DNA of 64,000 bases from Athripsodes cinereus (lineage: Eukaryota; Arthropoda; Insecta; Trichoptera; Leptoceridae). Below the pieces are notes generated by a model. The model made no database searches and was not told where the DNA came from. It saw nothing but the letters and a program-made list of their open reading frames with translations. Below, in pieces: positions 44,730 to 54,385 of the stretch. The first letter of the stretch is position 1. Every line of letters starts with the position of its first letter. The position numbers and the translations under genes were made by a program. The stretch is taken from positions 32,589,237 through 32,653,236 of the forward strand of contig OX388307.1 of NCBI GenBank assembly GCA_947579605.1, read 5' to 3'.

Positions 44730-45025
44730 ATACTATACTATCATGCCGTGTCCCAGATGGGGTAGTCAGAGAGAACGGAACGCCATATAGATCTATCCTT
44801 ATATACTTCTTTCGCTTCCTCTACATTCATCCAGTTAAACATCCTCTTTCAGATAAATACATCTTCTTCGCCATATTTTCATCGTGCATTTGCTCAATAT
44901 GTCCAAACCATCGTAACTTGTTTACACGTATTCTGTCCACAGCACTCCTCTCACATCCGCTCATTCTCCTGATATCCTCATTCTTCACTCTATCTCGCAA
45001 CATTTTAACCAACTATTCTTCTCAT
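44730..45025 (-). pseudogene. LINE ORF2 C-terminal remnant (RWFGHIEQM type)
   Basis: The minus frame encodes KNEDIRRMSGCERSAVDRIR and VNKLRWFGHIEQMHDENMAK. This is the 'R...W.GH..RM....AKK.Y' segment before the basic tail in RTE-like proteins. The frame ends soon afterwards at about 44827 and the basic tail is lost. Confidence 0.6.
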
Positions 45026-45540
45026 TGAACGCATCTCCTCAGCATTTATTCTACTCGTTAAGTGAAATAGACAATATTAAAAACCATTTCAACCCTGGAT
45101 ATTAAGGGTTAGATATGTTTTATACCTATTATAAAACAGGCATAATATTTATTTTAATTTATTCCTCAACATAAAAATAACACTCGAATACACGTAATTG
45201 TGTGTTTTTACAGTTTTAGAAATTAATACCCACATGAACCTATACCTATCATACACATTCAATTATTAACGGGAATTTTCTTGGGGATTTCTAGTTAATT
45301 TTGCAAAGTTTTTATCAAAACACAAGATAATACGTAAAAAAACAGTGTGAAACTAACATCTGGAATCTCGTTGGCCAAAAAAATATATCAGTTTTAATGA
45401 TCTCAGTAGCGAGTGATATATTTTTAATAATAGTAAAATTAATAAGACATATCAGGTTGCAAAGATAGGACATCAGCATTTGGCTTAAAACATTTAAATT
45501 TATTAAAGAAGAAACAAAAATTTTATACTAAAAGTATTGA
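45026..45540. other. AT-rich gap
   Basis: No gene is supported. Confidence 0.4.
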
Positions 45541-45560
45541 CTAGTATCATTATAATGTCA

Positions 45561-45852
45561 CTAAACTCTACTGGGATCGACCAATTCAAACTGATGAACT
45601 GTTTCAGCTAATCGACCAAATATTGTGTTAGTCGATCGCAGATCCCATAAAAAGTATAATATCATAAACATCACTATATACCATACGATGAATATCATCT
45701 TGCCCATTGAATTGTCTGTGAATGGTTTAATACCTAAGAGTCGGTCAAGCAGTCTTAGAAAACTGGGAGTAAATGATAGGCTCAAATATAGCATGCAGAA
45801 GGCTGTTCTACTATCATCCACAAGGATAGTTGGATGGTTTTTGTCCCTGTAG
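45561..45852 (-). CDS. Candidate exon of a multi-pass membrane protein (uncertain)
   Basis: The minus-strand frame is open from a stop at about 45858 to 45561, giving about 95 residues. It has FTPSFLRLLDRLLGIKPFT, then one strong hydrophobic segment (MIFIVWYIVMFMILYFLW) and a polar tail. The 'L..LL.RLLGI.PFT' lead followed by a first transmembrane helix recalls the N-terminus of insect gustatory or odorant receptors. The first in-frame codon in the usual start position is GTG, so if real this is an exon, not a whole gene. A weak acceptor-like 'gctacag' precedes it and a 'cca|gtagag' donor-like site lies at its end. No further exon was found. Chance ORF is a serious alternative. Confidence 0.25.
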
Positions 45853-45984
45853 CTCCGTTAGTGATCTCACATAATAATTACAATCATCGTACTACTTTTA
45901 TAGGACATCGTGAAAGAATCAACTCGAAGAATGATGAGATTCTATATTTCATATATAATTTCAATAGGATTTTTTTATAATATT

Positions 45985-46265
45985 CTTCTTCTTAAAGTGG
46001 CATGTCAGGTCCTCCCGACGTCGGCTATCACCCTTGCGTAGGCTTCTTTGTCCTGTGCTAGCCGGAATAACTCTTCCACCCTCTGGCCTCCGGTCAACTC
46101 TCGTATATTTCTTAGTCAGGGCATCTGCCGCCTTCCCACACCGCCACTACCCTCAATTTTTTCCTTCAAAATGAATTGGAGTAAACTATATTACTCATTT
46201 CAAAGTACGTGTCCCGGATATGTCATTTTCCTCATCTTTTCACTGGACACCATCTCTCTATCTGT
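45985..46265 (-). pseudogene. LINE C-terminal remnant (WLRNIRELTG type)
   Basis: One minus frame reads GSGGVGRRQMPWLRNIRELT, GGQRVEELFRLAQDKEAYAR and VIADVG. This is the 'GRR...WLRN.R.WTG....LFR.A.DR.....I.NV' ending of another LINE lineage. Stops flank it and no polymerase remains. Confidence 0.6.
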
Positions 46266-46299
46266 TCTAGCCTTTTTATAATATAAATTGCTATTATTA

Positions 46300-47050
46300 T
46301 TGGATGTTAAAATCAATATTTCATCGTTTATTTTATGTTATATTATGAGTAATAATCATAATATAGATCATCCTCTCCGTACCAAAAAATGATAGATGGC
46401 ATAGCTTATCCCTGAATTAAATACCTATATTAAATATGTGATGTTTAATGAATATACCCAACATTAACAGAAGACTGGAAAATTTCCAGAAAAAAGTGAT
46501 ATCTTTTCTTTTTCTGAAATTGTATGGCTTACATTTATGACTAACTTCAAAAAAACAGAATTATACAGAAAACGATAAAAAGTATATACCTAGGCTTGCG
46601 AAAAGGAAATTAAGGGAAGGGATAAAAGAGGATTATAAAATGAAACAGAAGAAGAAGAAAAAAGAAAACTATTTAAAACTACTTTGCTCGGAATGTTTCT
46701 CATTAGTAATTTTGTCAGTCTGAAGATGGGCATAAACCACGAAATTGCACAACTAAACAAAGACGGAGGTGTATTCCTGGAAGAAAGATTATTATTATTA
46801 TCATTATCATCAGGGTATGTAATTTAGAATTTAAAGAGTAGACATATACCTACTCTGGTGACTTTATAACATTTTTATATCTCAGCCTCACCGTTACGGG
46901 GTGTATTGTATTTATTTATTTTTTTCTTTTTTCAAGTCTTACAACCGACAATAATATATTTTCCCTTGTTTTCAAAGTAGATTTTAGTAATAGACTTGTC
47001 TGGAGAACTGAATTCACTGTTATTTTTTGTTTTGACAAAATCACTATTAA
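46300..47050. other. AT-rich gap
   Basis: I recognise nothing here. Confidence 0.4.
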
Positions 47051-47054
47051 ATTC

Positions 47055-47265
47055 AAATACTTGTTCATCTATCCATCCATAGCAATTCTCACAAGTGAGG
47101 TAATTAGCGGATTGATTATCTGTAATAAACAATCAAGTTATCCTTATCGTGTCAATAAAGGTTAAGACGTTCAGAATTGGTGGCATACCTCATCGTTGAA
47201 CTGAAGCTGTTGAATGTAATGTTTTTCGAATACATGACTTTTACGTCACACTTAAAAACTATCAG
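47055..47265 (-). repeat. D-repeat, minus strand, diverged
   Basis: It has 'ctcacaagtgaggtaattag', 'ttcagaattggtggcatacc', 'tcatcgttgaactgaag' and 'gacttttacgtcacact', in D-repeat order but with many substitutions, so it is an older copy. Confidence 0.6.
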
Positions 47266-47389
47266 AAAAGTAAAGAAAAAGCCATCCAAGGATTAAATGG
47301 CAAGAGCATTTTAAACAGACCTATAGGAGGGTCACGTGTTGGTCACTTTGAACAGGCGAGCATACATGAGGAGTTGTATAACAGTAACG

Positions 47390-47480
47390 GAAGCGAAAAG
47401 TGTATGCAAGGATAGGAGTAAGTAGCGTTCGATCCTTTCTGCCTACCCCACGAAGGAAGTGGCGTGATGATATGTATGAA
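47390..47480 (+). pseudogene. Possible LINE 3' terminal relic
   Basis: 'aggataggagtaagtagcgt' and 'cgatcctttctgcctacccc' with 'aagtggcgtgatgatatg' resembles the codons and 3' UTR that end a LINE lineage (CKDRSKWRSILSAYP-like). There are in-frame stops and it is very short. Confidence 0.3.
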
Positions 47481-47489
47481 TGATAATAA

Positions 47490-48010
47490 ACATAAAATAA
47501 AACTGAAAGTACTACATCATACATAAATATGTTACAAAAATATATAAACAAGTACATACAATCACTATTTAAATCATACAGCTACGGGTATTAATGTTAC
47601 TGCTCTTTGCATTTCAACAATTTGCATATTCCATTTTCGTTTAACATTTTTACATTCCTTCAGACGTGGGTGCCTAATTCTTTTATTTCCTCTTATTCCT
47701 TCCTTTCATTCTTTATAATATAAATATCACTAAACAGAACATAATATATTATCTTATTTGGTACATGTTATTATTTGTCGAGGTAGAAGCGGTATACGTC
47801 TTCTTTGATTTTGTAATACAACCACAATGTAGCCTTTCTGCAAAATAATGACTTAATCTACTAAATAATTATTTTGAAATATAAAAAATAACGGTACCTA
47901 ATTATCTGTGATTATCACTGTCAAACACGACCATAGAACTTAATTATAGCTTCCACTATCAATATTTCTACACATGCAGCCAATACAATTTTAAGAATGA
48001 GTAACATTAA
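47490..48010. other. AT-rich gap
   Basis: Nothing recognised. Confidence 0.4.
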
Positions 48011-48017
48011 TAAGTCC

Positions 48018-48445
48018 CATACCATCTAGCATCTATCAGTCCATCCCATCACGCAATCTCCCACAATTGAGATAGTCAGCAGACCAACTGCTTGTTATAA
48101 ACATACAAGAGGCCTGAGTCAACAACACACTATCGCGTCGCGTTCCCGCTCCGTTAGCGTTTGGGTGCAGACGATGTTGCGCCAAAGTGTTAATTTTCGT
48201 AACTATTGTGTATCTTAGCAACGAAATTGACACTTGCTTGCAACATCGTCTGCACCCGAACGCTAACGGAGCGGGAACGTGAGACGAAAGTGTGTTGTTG
48301 ACTCAGGCCTAAGGTGTCCTCTACATGCAAACAAACCATTGAGGCATTCAGAATGGGTGACATTACTCATTGCTGAACTGAAGATTTTATGTCTTAAAAC
48401 GTAATGTTTTATGAATTTCAGCCTTTTGCAAGACACTAGAAAACT
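48018..48445 (-). repeat. D-repeat, minus strand, split by a foldback MITE
   Basis: The left part ends 'aacatacaag' at 48109 and the right part resumes 'ggtgtcctctacatgcaaac' at 48314, followed by 'agaatgggtgacattactca' and 'gccttttgcaagacactag'. Joining the two restores 'acatacaag' + 'gtgtcctct', the normal D-repeat order. Confidence 0.7.
48110..48310. mobile_element. Foldback MITE, AGTCAA-type (201 bp), 3 bp TSD
   Basis: Termini 'aggcctgagtcaacaacaca' and, inverted, 'tgtgttgttgactcaggcct' enclose arms of about 75 bp that include 'cgctccgttagcg' and 'gcagacgatgttgc'. It is flanked by AAG (48107-48109, 48311-48313). It shares the GGCC-T-AGTCAA end with the elements at 20687 and 51892. No coding capacity. 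Confidence 0.8.
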
Positions 48446-48447
48446 AG

Positions 48448-48530
48448 TAGTGTTTTAACGAATGTGTGATTTTGGATATTCGCGAATGCGAATGCGGATA
48501 GCGAATATTGACTTGCTTATAGACTTGCTT
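48448..48530. mobile_element. Truncated hAT-like MITE (relative of 11763-12146)
   Basis: 'tagtgttttaacgaatgtgt' then 'gattttggatattcgcgaat' matches the left end of the 384 bp element almost base for base. The right terminus is missing, probably cut off by the rearrangement that placed MITE-A and the duplicate here. Confidence 0.7.
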
Positions 48531-48553
48531 AAGACGGCAAGAGCTCAGAGGCT

Positions 48554-48993
48554 CAGAGCCGCTATTCTCGATCCATTTTTAAAAGATAAGGACAGTAGTA
48601 AGGACAGCTATCTCTAGTTAGGGATGATTGCTATTCTCGTTTAAAATTTTTGACATAAGGAATCCTTATCATAGAGATAATTGTGAACATTGTCTTTAAA
48701 ATTATCCTTAAGTTAGCGCCGGCATTTTACCCAGCGCTATCTCGTAAGGATACCATCTGTCAGTGGGAAATAACCTAATTATTACTAATTTATTCACCAT
48801 AGTAACTCAATGTTACTATGGTGAATGCGATGTTGCCTATGTCAAAATCCTTAATTAGAGACACCTATCCATAAAGTGCATTGTCCTTAACTTCGATACA
48901 TCGAGAATACCAATTTATCTTTCGCAAGGGACAGCTATCTTTAATTAAGGATCCTTATCTAGAGACAGTAAACCAACGAGAATAGCGGCTCTG
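48554..48993 (-). mobile_element. MITE-A, copy D (440 bp), reversed
   Basis: It is the reverse complement of copies A to C, with the same termini. Its right end is joined to the same 'gtctcaaaatgtaaga' sequence that follows copy C at 22699. The element therefore sits at the same position relative to the duplicated block but in the opposite orientation. Confidence 0.9.
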
Positions 48994-49042
48994 GTCTCAA
49001 AATGTAAGATGTTACATGTCTAATATTGATACTTTGCGAAAA

Positions 49043-49057
49043 CTTATAATTTCATCA
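49043..49057. other. Unoccupied target site of the R1-type LINE
   Basis: CTTATAATTTCATCA is present once, flanked by 'gcgaaaa' and 'atttattg', exactly the flanks found on either side of the 4.3 kb LINE in copy 1. Confidence 0.95.
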
Positions 49058-50720
49058 ATTTATTGTTTCTCGATCGTTTAAGATGTAAAACAATAAAAAT
49101 GTGGATATTTTGAAATTGGTCTTAATTCAGCGTCAACTTTAGCTACGTCCTGGATTTCTCCGTTTTAAATATCAAATTCTATTTAAATCATTGACATATG
49201 AATTCTATGGACGCCCTATCATGAAACTCAATCGTACACCAAACACTCCAAAAGAACATTAATTGGTTTGTATTTGGATTATATTTATTAAACCTATTCA
49301 GGACTAAACATTTTACTATTCACTGTGTAAAGAACATGATAGAACAACAATTATAACAAATAAATTTCATAAAAGATATGAAAGTTTAATATTTCATGAC
49401 ATTTCCAAAACAAAAGACAATCAGATCCGTTTCGGTTACTATAGCAACACATACATTAATTTTGTCTACTACATATTATTGAGTCCACTCTTATAATTAT
49501 TATGTCTATGGTCTAAATGTGTTACATTGTTGGAATTATGTAAAATAATTTATTCACTGTGTCGGTGTTTAGGTAGAAGAATTCCATAACGAAATTAATA
49601 AACAAATATTGTCAATTGACAATGTCCTAACAAGATGAAAGACATCTCTCGTAAGAATAAGTCATATAGTGAAAAAAGATTTTTTTTTTATTTCGTTAAA
49701 ATTATTTAAATGAAAACATGCTTCCATGTCTATATTTTTACCATGCCAATGTGCAGCAATTACTGATTAAATGTATCATCGAAAACAAAAGAAAAAAGGT
49801 GTACATAATACTTATTTATGTACTTAAAATGGAACAGATATCTTGGTGACATTTCCGTTGTCAATCGTTGCAGAATATGGAGAAATATATGTATCGAAGT
49901 TTTGAAAGTTAAACCGAAAAAATGCAAATTTTCGAATGAGGTCTCCGCATTCTGTTTGTTACAAGTTTTCTAATTTTATCGTCCCCAGCTACAAAAGCTG
50001 CTCGTCATCAAACTTTCTGACTCATTTACTTACCGCTTCGCTGAAAGAACAGTTGAAATTCCTGAAATCAACCCTTAGTTACGATTTCCCGTCCTTGTTC
50101 ATCTTTATGACTTTAGCTTTGTAGATATAGTTACAGCTACAGCTACCCTCTGTTCTTGCACCCTCCCTCCCCCGTAATAATAATAAAATAACTTCATCCC
50201 TCTTTTTATCTGGAGTAATTAACCCTAACGTTGATTTGTGGTGGACATTTTAAATAATGCCAAAGTCTTGTGGACAAAAAAATCAAGCACCACGATTTTT
50301 CATGCGCACCTTCCGAAATATAAGAGTTTTTCTACCCCGTCAGTTGTAAACACAAAAAAATATACATTTTTCCCTCCGCAAAAAGTTATTATGTACATTT
50401 GTTTCTTCTTTTTTGGGTACATAAAGGAAAATAAAATAAATATTCCGCACAAAAACAATTTTCTGCGAATTATGTGGGTAGCTACGCAATGTAATGTCTA
50501 CTTTAAAATGTTTTTGTTTTTCATTGTATTTTAGACTAGCTTTACACCCAGCATCAGAAAATAATAATATATTTATTTGGGCTAATTTAAAAAAAAATAA
50601 GAATCTTAGACCTCTAAAATCAAAGTCTGAATCATATCTTGCCCTCAATCTATTCCACCTTCCCAATACAATTTATCGCTAATAATAAAGAGTGTATGTT
50701 AAGAATTTCTTTGAATCAAT
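49058..50720. other. Duplicated low-complexity DNA, no gene
   Basis: It is the counterpart of 27095-28740. Differences include 'ccaccac' for 'cacaag'-type substitutions and a few indels. No domain is recognised. Confidence 0.45.
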
Positions 50721-50728
50721 TTAAAGTT

Positions 50729-50921
50729 TTTTTTTTTTTTTTAAAAAAGATATATCTGGGTTTGTTATAAACCCAAATACAACCTTATACACCTTTCACA
50801 CTAAGCTAAAAGCTTGTGCCGTGAAAGGGGAGTTTGCCGGCACCTGGGATCGAACCACGGACCCCATGTTCTGAAGGCCGAGACTCTACCTCCAGGCTAC
50901 CGACGAACTCGCTTCGTCGTT
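50729..50921 (-). repeat. SINE-1, minus strand, unique to copy 2
   Basis: This full-length member has a poly(A) tail (T-run at 50727-50742), a perfect B box on the minus strand (GGTTCGATCCC) and a longer 5' end (CGACGAAGCGAGTTCGTCGG) than the other copies. AAGTT flanks it at 50724-50728 and 50922-50926. Copy 1 has one AAGTT at 28744-28748 and no insert. Confidence 0.9.
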
Positions 50922-51046
50922 AAGTTGATACGTCAACGTTGTGAAAATTCATTTTAATACAAAAAATTAAAATGTCATAAAAACACTGCTAATTTTACCG
51001 TATTTATTCAATTAACAGTGTTTAAATAATAATACTTATTGCCAAA

Positions 51047-51071
51047 GCACTTTCGCCTTGTGGCATCCTAA
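51047..51071 (-). ncRNA. Hammerhead-like GAAA-hairpin motif (copy 2), weak
   Basis: It is the counterpart of 28866-28895, reading 'ggatgccacaaggcgaaagt' on the minus strand. The hairpin is kept but the catalytic strand is altered. Confidence 0.2.
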
Positions 51072-51092
51072 GGTTACTTATAAAACATTTAT

Positions 51093-51352
51093 TTGATTTA
51101 TGAGATTCATCCTAAAATAGAAAACGCGCTCTGTTATCATTTTGAGATTGATAATGAACTATTGGTTACCGGCAAGAGACCAAGAGGAAGGCCAAAGCAC
51201 AGATGGCATGAAGTAGTGAGACAAGACATGCGGAACTGCGATGTTTCCCATGAGGATGCGCTCGACAAAACCAAGTTACGAAACAAAACAAGAAAGGCAG
51301 ACCCCACCACCATGTGGGACTAATAGTTGCTCAAGGAGAAGAAGAAGAAGAA
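51093..51352 (+). pseudogene. LINE C-terminal remnant (GKRPRGRPK type), copy 2
   Basis: It has the same protein block as 28914-29150, but here the LINE stop (TAA after ADPTTMWD) and the purine-rich (gaagaa)n 3' tail at 51334-51352 are retained. Copy 1 has lost about 46 bp covering them. Copy 2 therefore preserves the ancestral LINE terminus. Confidence 0.7.
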
Positions 51353-51891
51353 TGAACTTTTGCATATGTGAAAGCTCCTATTCAAAATTTACCATATTTA
51401 CACACTGATTCGATTAATAACGGATAATTATAAAGTCATGAATAGCTTACCTAATTTTCGAGTGCAAGAATATTGGTATCGTTGATTTAGCAGAAAATTC
51501 AGCATAAATTGTATATATTTTCGACCTCAATTTCCGGTAATTTACCTTTAATACGCGCTTCATTCAATTTAGTTCCATAATAAAGGTATTTATTACCGCG
51601 ATCAGAGAAGTACGAATATTATTTTATACTTGTCGTAGGCTTATTACAATAATTGAGGCACAATTATTGTCTTTACAAAGAGCCTAGGCTATTCTGAAAT
51701 TCTTACAGAATGTGGTGTGCTAAGCATTATCACTGTATTCAATTAGATATTTATTTATTTCTTTGATTTATTTATACACTTAAACACACATTTTATCAGC
51801 ATTACCCTGCACTGTGTTTATATATATTATAATAAATTAAGAAAACAAAAAAATACATACAGCTTTCAAAAAGGCAATGCAAAGAGACAAG

Positions 51892-52062
51892 CAGCCCTAG
51901 TCAAAACACATTTTAGCGTCACTTGTCGTTCGACTACAAACGAAATTACGACTATAATTGCAACAATAACGCATAATTATATGGTACATGTAGGTAGATT
52001 GTCGTAATTTCGTTTGTAGTCGAACGACTTCATAACGCTAAAATGTGTTTTGACTAGGGGGC
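51892..52062. mobile_element. Foldback MITE, AGTCAA-type (171 bp), unique to copy 2
   Basis: Termini 'cctagtcaaaacacatttta' and its inverse close arms that include 'gtcgttcgactacaaacgaa' with 'attacgac'. The unoccupied site in copy 1 is 'gagacaaggaattcgc' (29674-29689). Flanking AAG (51889-51891) and CAG (52063-52065) are compatible with a 3 bp duplication carrying one change, as at 48.11 kb. Confidence 0.85.
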
Positions 52063-52145
52063 CAGGAATTCGCAGCTACTTCACTAGGCAAATACCTGTA
52101 CGAAAACATAAAAAAACGTTATAAATAGCTTCTTATTTCTATTTT

Positions 52146-52532
52146 ATTACATTATTCCTATTTTTTTATTAATTTCTTCTTGTTAATATGTCTTAAATTC
52201 ATTGTTTATTGATCTCTGTCTGCGTTGATTATTTGTTTGTGATGTTAAACATTTTATAATTATATATTTTAATAATCTTATGTTGAATTTCCCAATTTTG
52301 ATGATTTAATGCTAGTTCTGTCTTTTATCAATTAATTTTTAAAAAGTTTTATTGAATGGTTTATACGTATTATATTTAGCATACTGTTTTTTTTTTATTG
52401 TGTATTGTCCTTTTTTCATGATTGTTCTTTGTTGTCTAAATGTACTGTCTGTCATGCAATTTCTACAATTTTATTTTATACATGTAAAAGGCTCACGCCG
52501 TATATTGTAATAATAAATAAATAAATAAATAA
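52146..52532 (+). mobile_element. LINE 3' end (387 bp), unique to copy 2
   Basis: It inserted in 'ctattttttcttatag' (copy 1, 29771-29786), with ATTTT repeated on both sides. It ends 'tgtaaaaggctcacgccg' and an (aaat)n tail, the same 3' end as the LINE nested in the hAT-like element at 33.66 kb. Only 3' UTR is present, so no protein is encoded. Confidence 0.8.
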
Positions 52533-52908
52533 ATTTTTCTTATAGACTTGATTATGATGATGCTATCAAAACATTGTAAAACTTTCTTTTAACATATTTT
52601 TATCACGTACTCGTACTTGTTCTCCAAAGCAAATTGAAAAGTAAAAAAAACATTATAACAAGTTTCGTCGAATCTTGAAGAAGTCTCTCCAATATTTTTT
52701 TGAGGGACTTCTTACAATATAAGCTTTTTTGTTCCTGTTATTTAGTAATTTTTTAAAAAGAGTCGCACTTGATTCATGATTTTTATGTCAGTTATATGTA
52801 TTAACTTTTGATATTCTGTACTTATATTGGCATGTGTTGAAAACGCAATAATAACGATAGCAGATAAACAGATGAATAGTTGTAAACAATTCAGATTGAT
52901 AATGACCT

Positions 52909-54367
52909 TGACAAGGGCCCGTTCTCAGCTGGAAGGAGGCAAGGAGAGAAAAGCGATACTTACATAATATACCTACAATACTCATCTCATATATTCATAA
53001 TAATAATTACAAAAAAAACAACATTGGCATACTACAGTGAAATTTATGGGCGGTGATGAAAACACAAGCGTTTATTTACACTAATATTTCTATTTATTTA
53101 CAAAAACACACGATTATCAAAATTAAAAATAAAGGCATTTAAAACTAATGTTTCCTATCTAAATTATAGCCTACCCCTCATTCCGATTAAAATATGTCTT
53201 TATCCAAATTATAAAATACACAGTCTTTTCACTACACATTAATATTAATTGTCACTATCAAAAAAAAAAACAAAACACAGACGCACAAGAATCGCTCACG
53301 TTGGGTGGGAGCCTAGGCACCCTAGCCCGGCTCATACCACCCTGATGCATCGTCCTGCCTGCTGAACTGCAGACAGGCGCAATCCTTCCCACGCTGGCAT
53401 TCTGGGATATGGTCCTCAGAATGGTATCCGTCCGAGGCCAGCGGCCTTCAAGCCCACGAGAGGCTACATCCTGGGACCCGGCATCTTAGGCGGGAAACGG
53501 TGGGGTCCCATCTTGTTGGCTCCGCCACACAAGGGCGGGAGCAACGCTCTCCACGGAGGCCTGGCGGGTAATGTTGTGGAACCCGGCGTCCTGGGCGGAA
53601 AACCGCGGGGTCCCATCTTGCTGGCTCCGCCACACAAGGGCGGGAGCAACGTTCTCCACGGAGGCCTGGCGGGTAGTGTTTTCGTGGTCTGCCGCTGATG
53701 GCCCGCTTAGGGGATGCTACCCCACGCTCTCTACCTTCACACCACACCCTTTGCCTTCATTCTGCATCTTTATCCCGGACATACGGCGTTACTAGCTAGT
53801 ATGCCCGGGTACTTTGCTCGCAGACTACCAGCGTATTCTACGCAACATATCTCACACGATTAGATAAATTCATAATTAAATAAAAAAAAGTGTCCAATTT
53901 CACCACAGTATAACGGTTCATTTTTTTTTTTTATCCCCCCCATTTTCAAACAAAACCCCAATCTATACTGACAACCTAACTAGCACTTACATACTAGTTA
54001 CAATGTAAGGAGAGTGTATGTATGTTGGTATCTACGTTCGTGCAGGTAGTATTTCATATCACCTTTGATATTATACCTACCTACAGGAACGTTTACATCT
54101 AGATTACAATGTACATACAAACAAACACACACTCTGACCTATAACATAACATTATGGGTTGATTGGCGAGAGACACGAAAGACGGCGACGAATGGTGACC
54201 ACATGTGATTCATGGAATCACGTCCAGTACCTGCCTTGGGTCGTTGTTTCACGAAGTTTGCACGATTTTTAGATATTTTAATTATTATTATTACTACTGA
54301 CCGAATATTATTACGAAAAATATTTTGGATAATTTTTTTATCACCGGCCAAAAACCACCACATATCA
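52909..54367 (-). repeat. 3' LTR (1459 bp)
   Basis: This is the left-hand LTR, which is the 3' LTR on the minus strand. It contains about two units of a GC-rich 105 bp tandem repeat (53474-53680; 'ctccgccacacaagggcggg', 'agcaacg', 'ctccacggaggcctgg') that stands out from the AT-rich surroundings. Open frames of 99 and 74 codons in this patch are not recognisable proteins. Confidence 0.92.
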
Positions 54368-54373
54368 ACTCGA

Positions 54374-54385
54374 CCCCCCTCTTTT
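54374..54385 (-). promoter_or_regulatory. Polypurine tract of the LTR element
   Basis: On the minus strand it reads AAAAGAGGGGGG, 6 bp upstream of the 3' LTR start. This is where second-strand DNA synthesis is primed in LTR retrotransposons. Confidence 0.75.

Noticed and set aside
48554..48993. Independent insertion of MITE-A at the same base in both copies
   Set aside because: Possible but less economical than a rearrangement, because the sequence to the left of MITE-A is unrelated in the two copies. It is kept as an alternative in the findings.
53448..53747. 99-codon frame in the LTR, repeated at 56324-56623
   Set aside because: It arises from the GC-rich 105 bp tandem repeat. Overlapping frames on both strands are equally open, and no retroviral motif is present.
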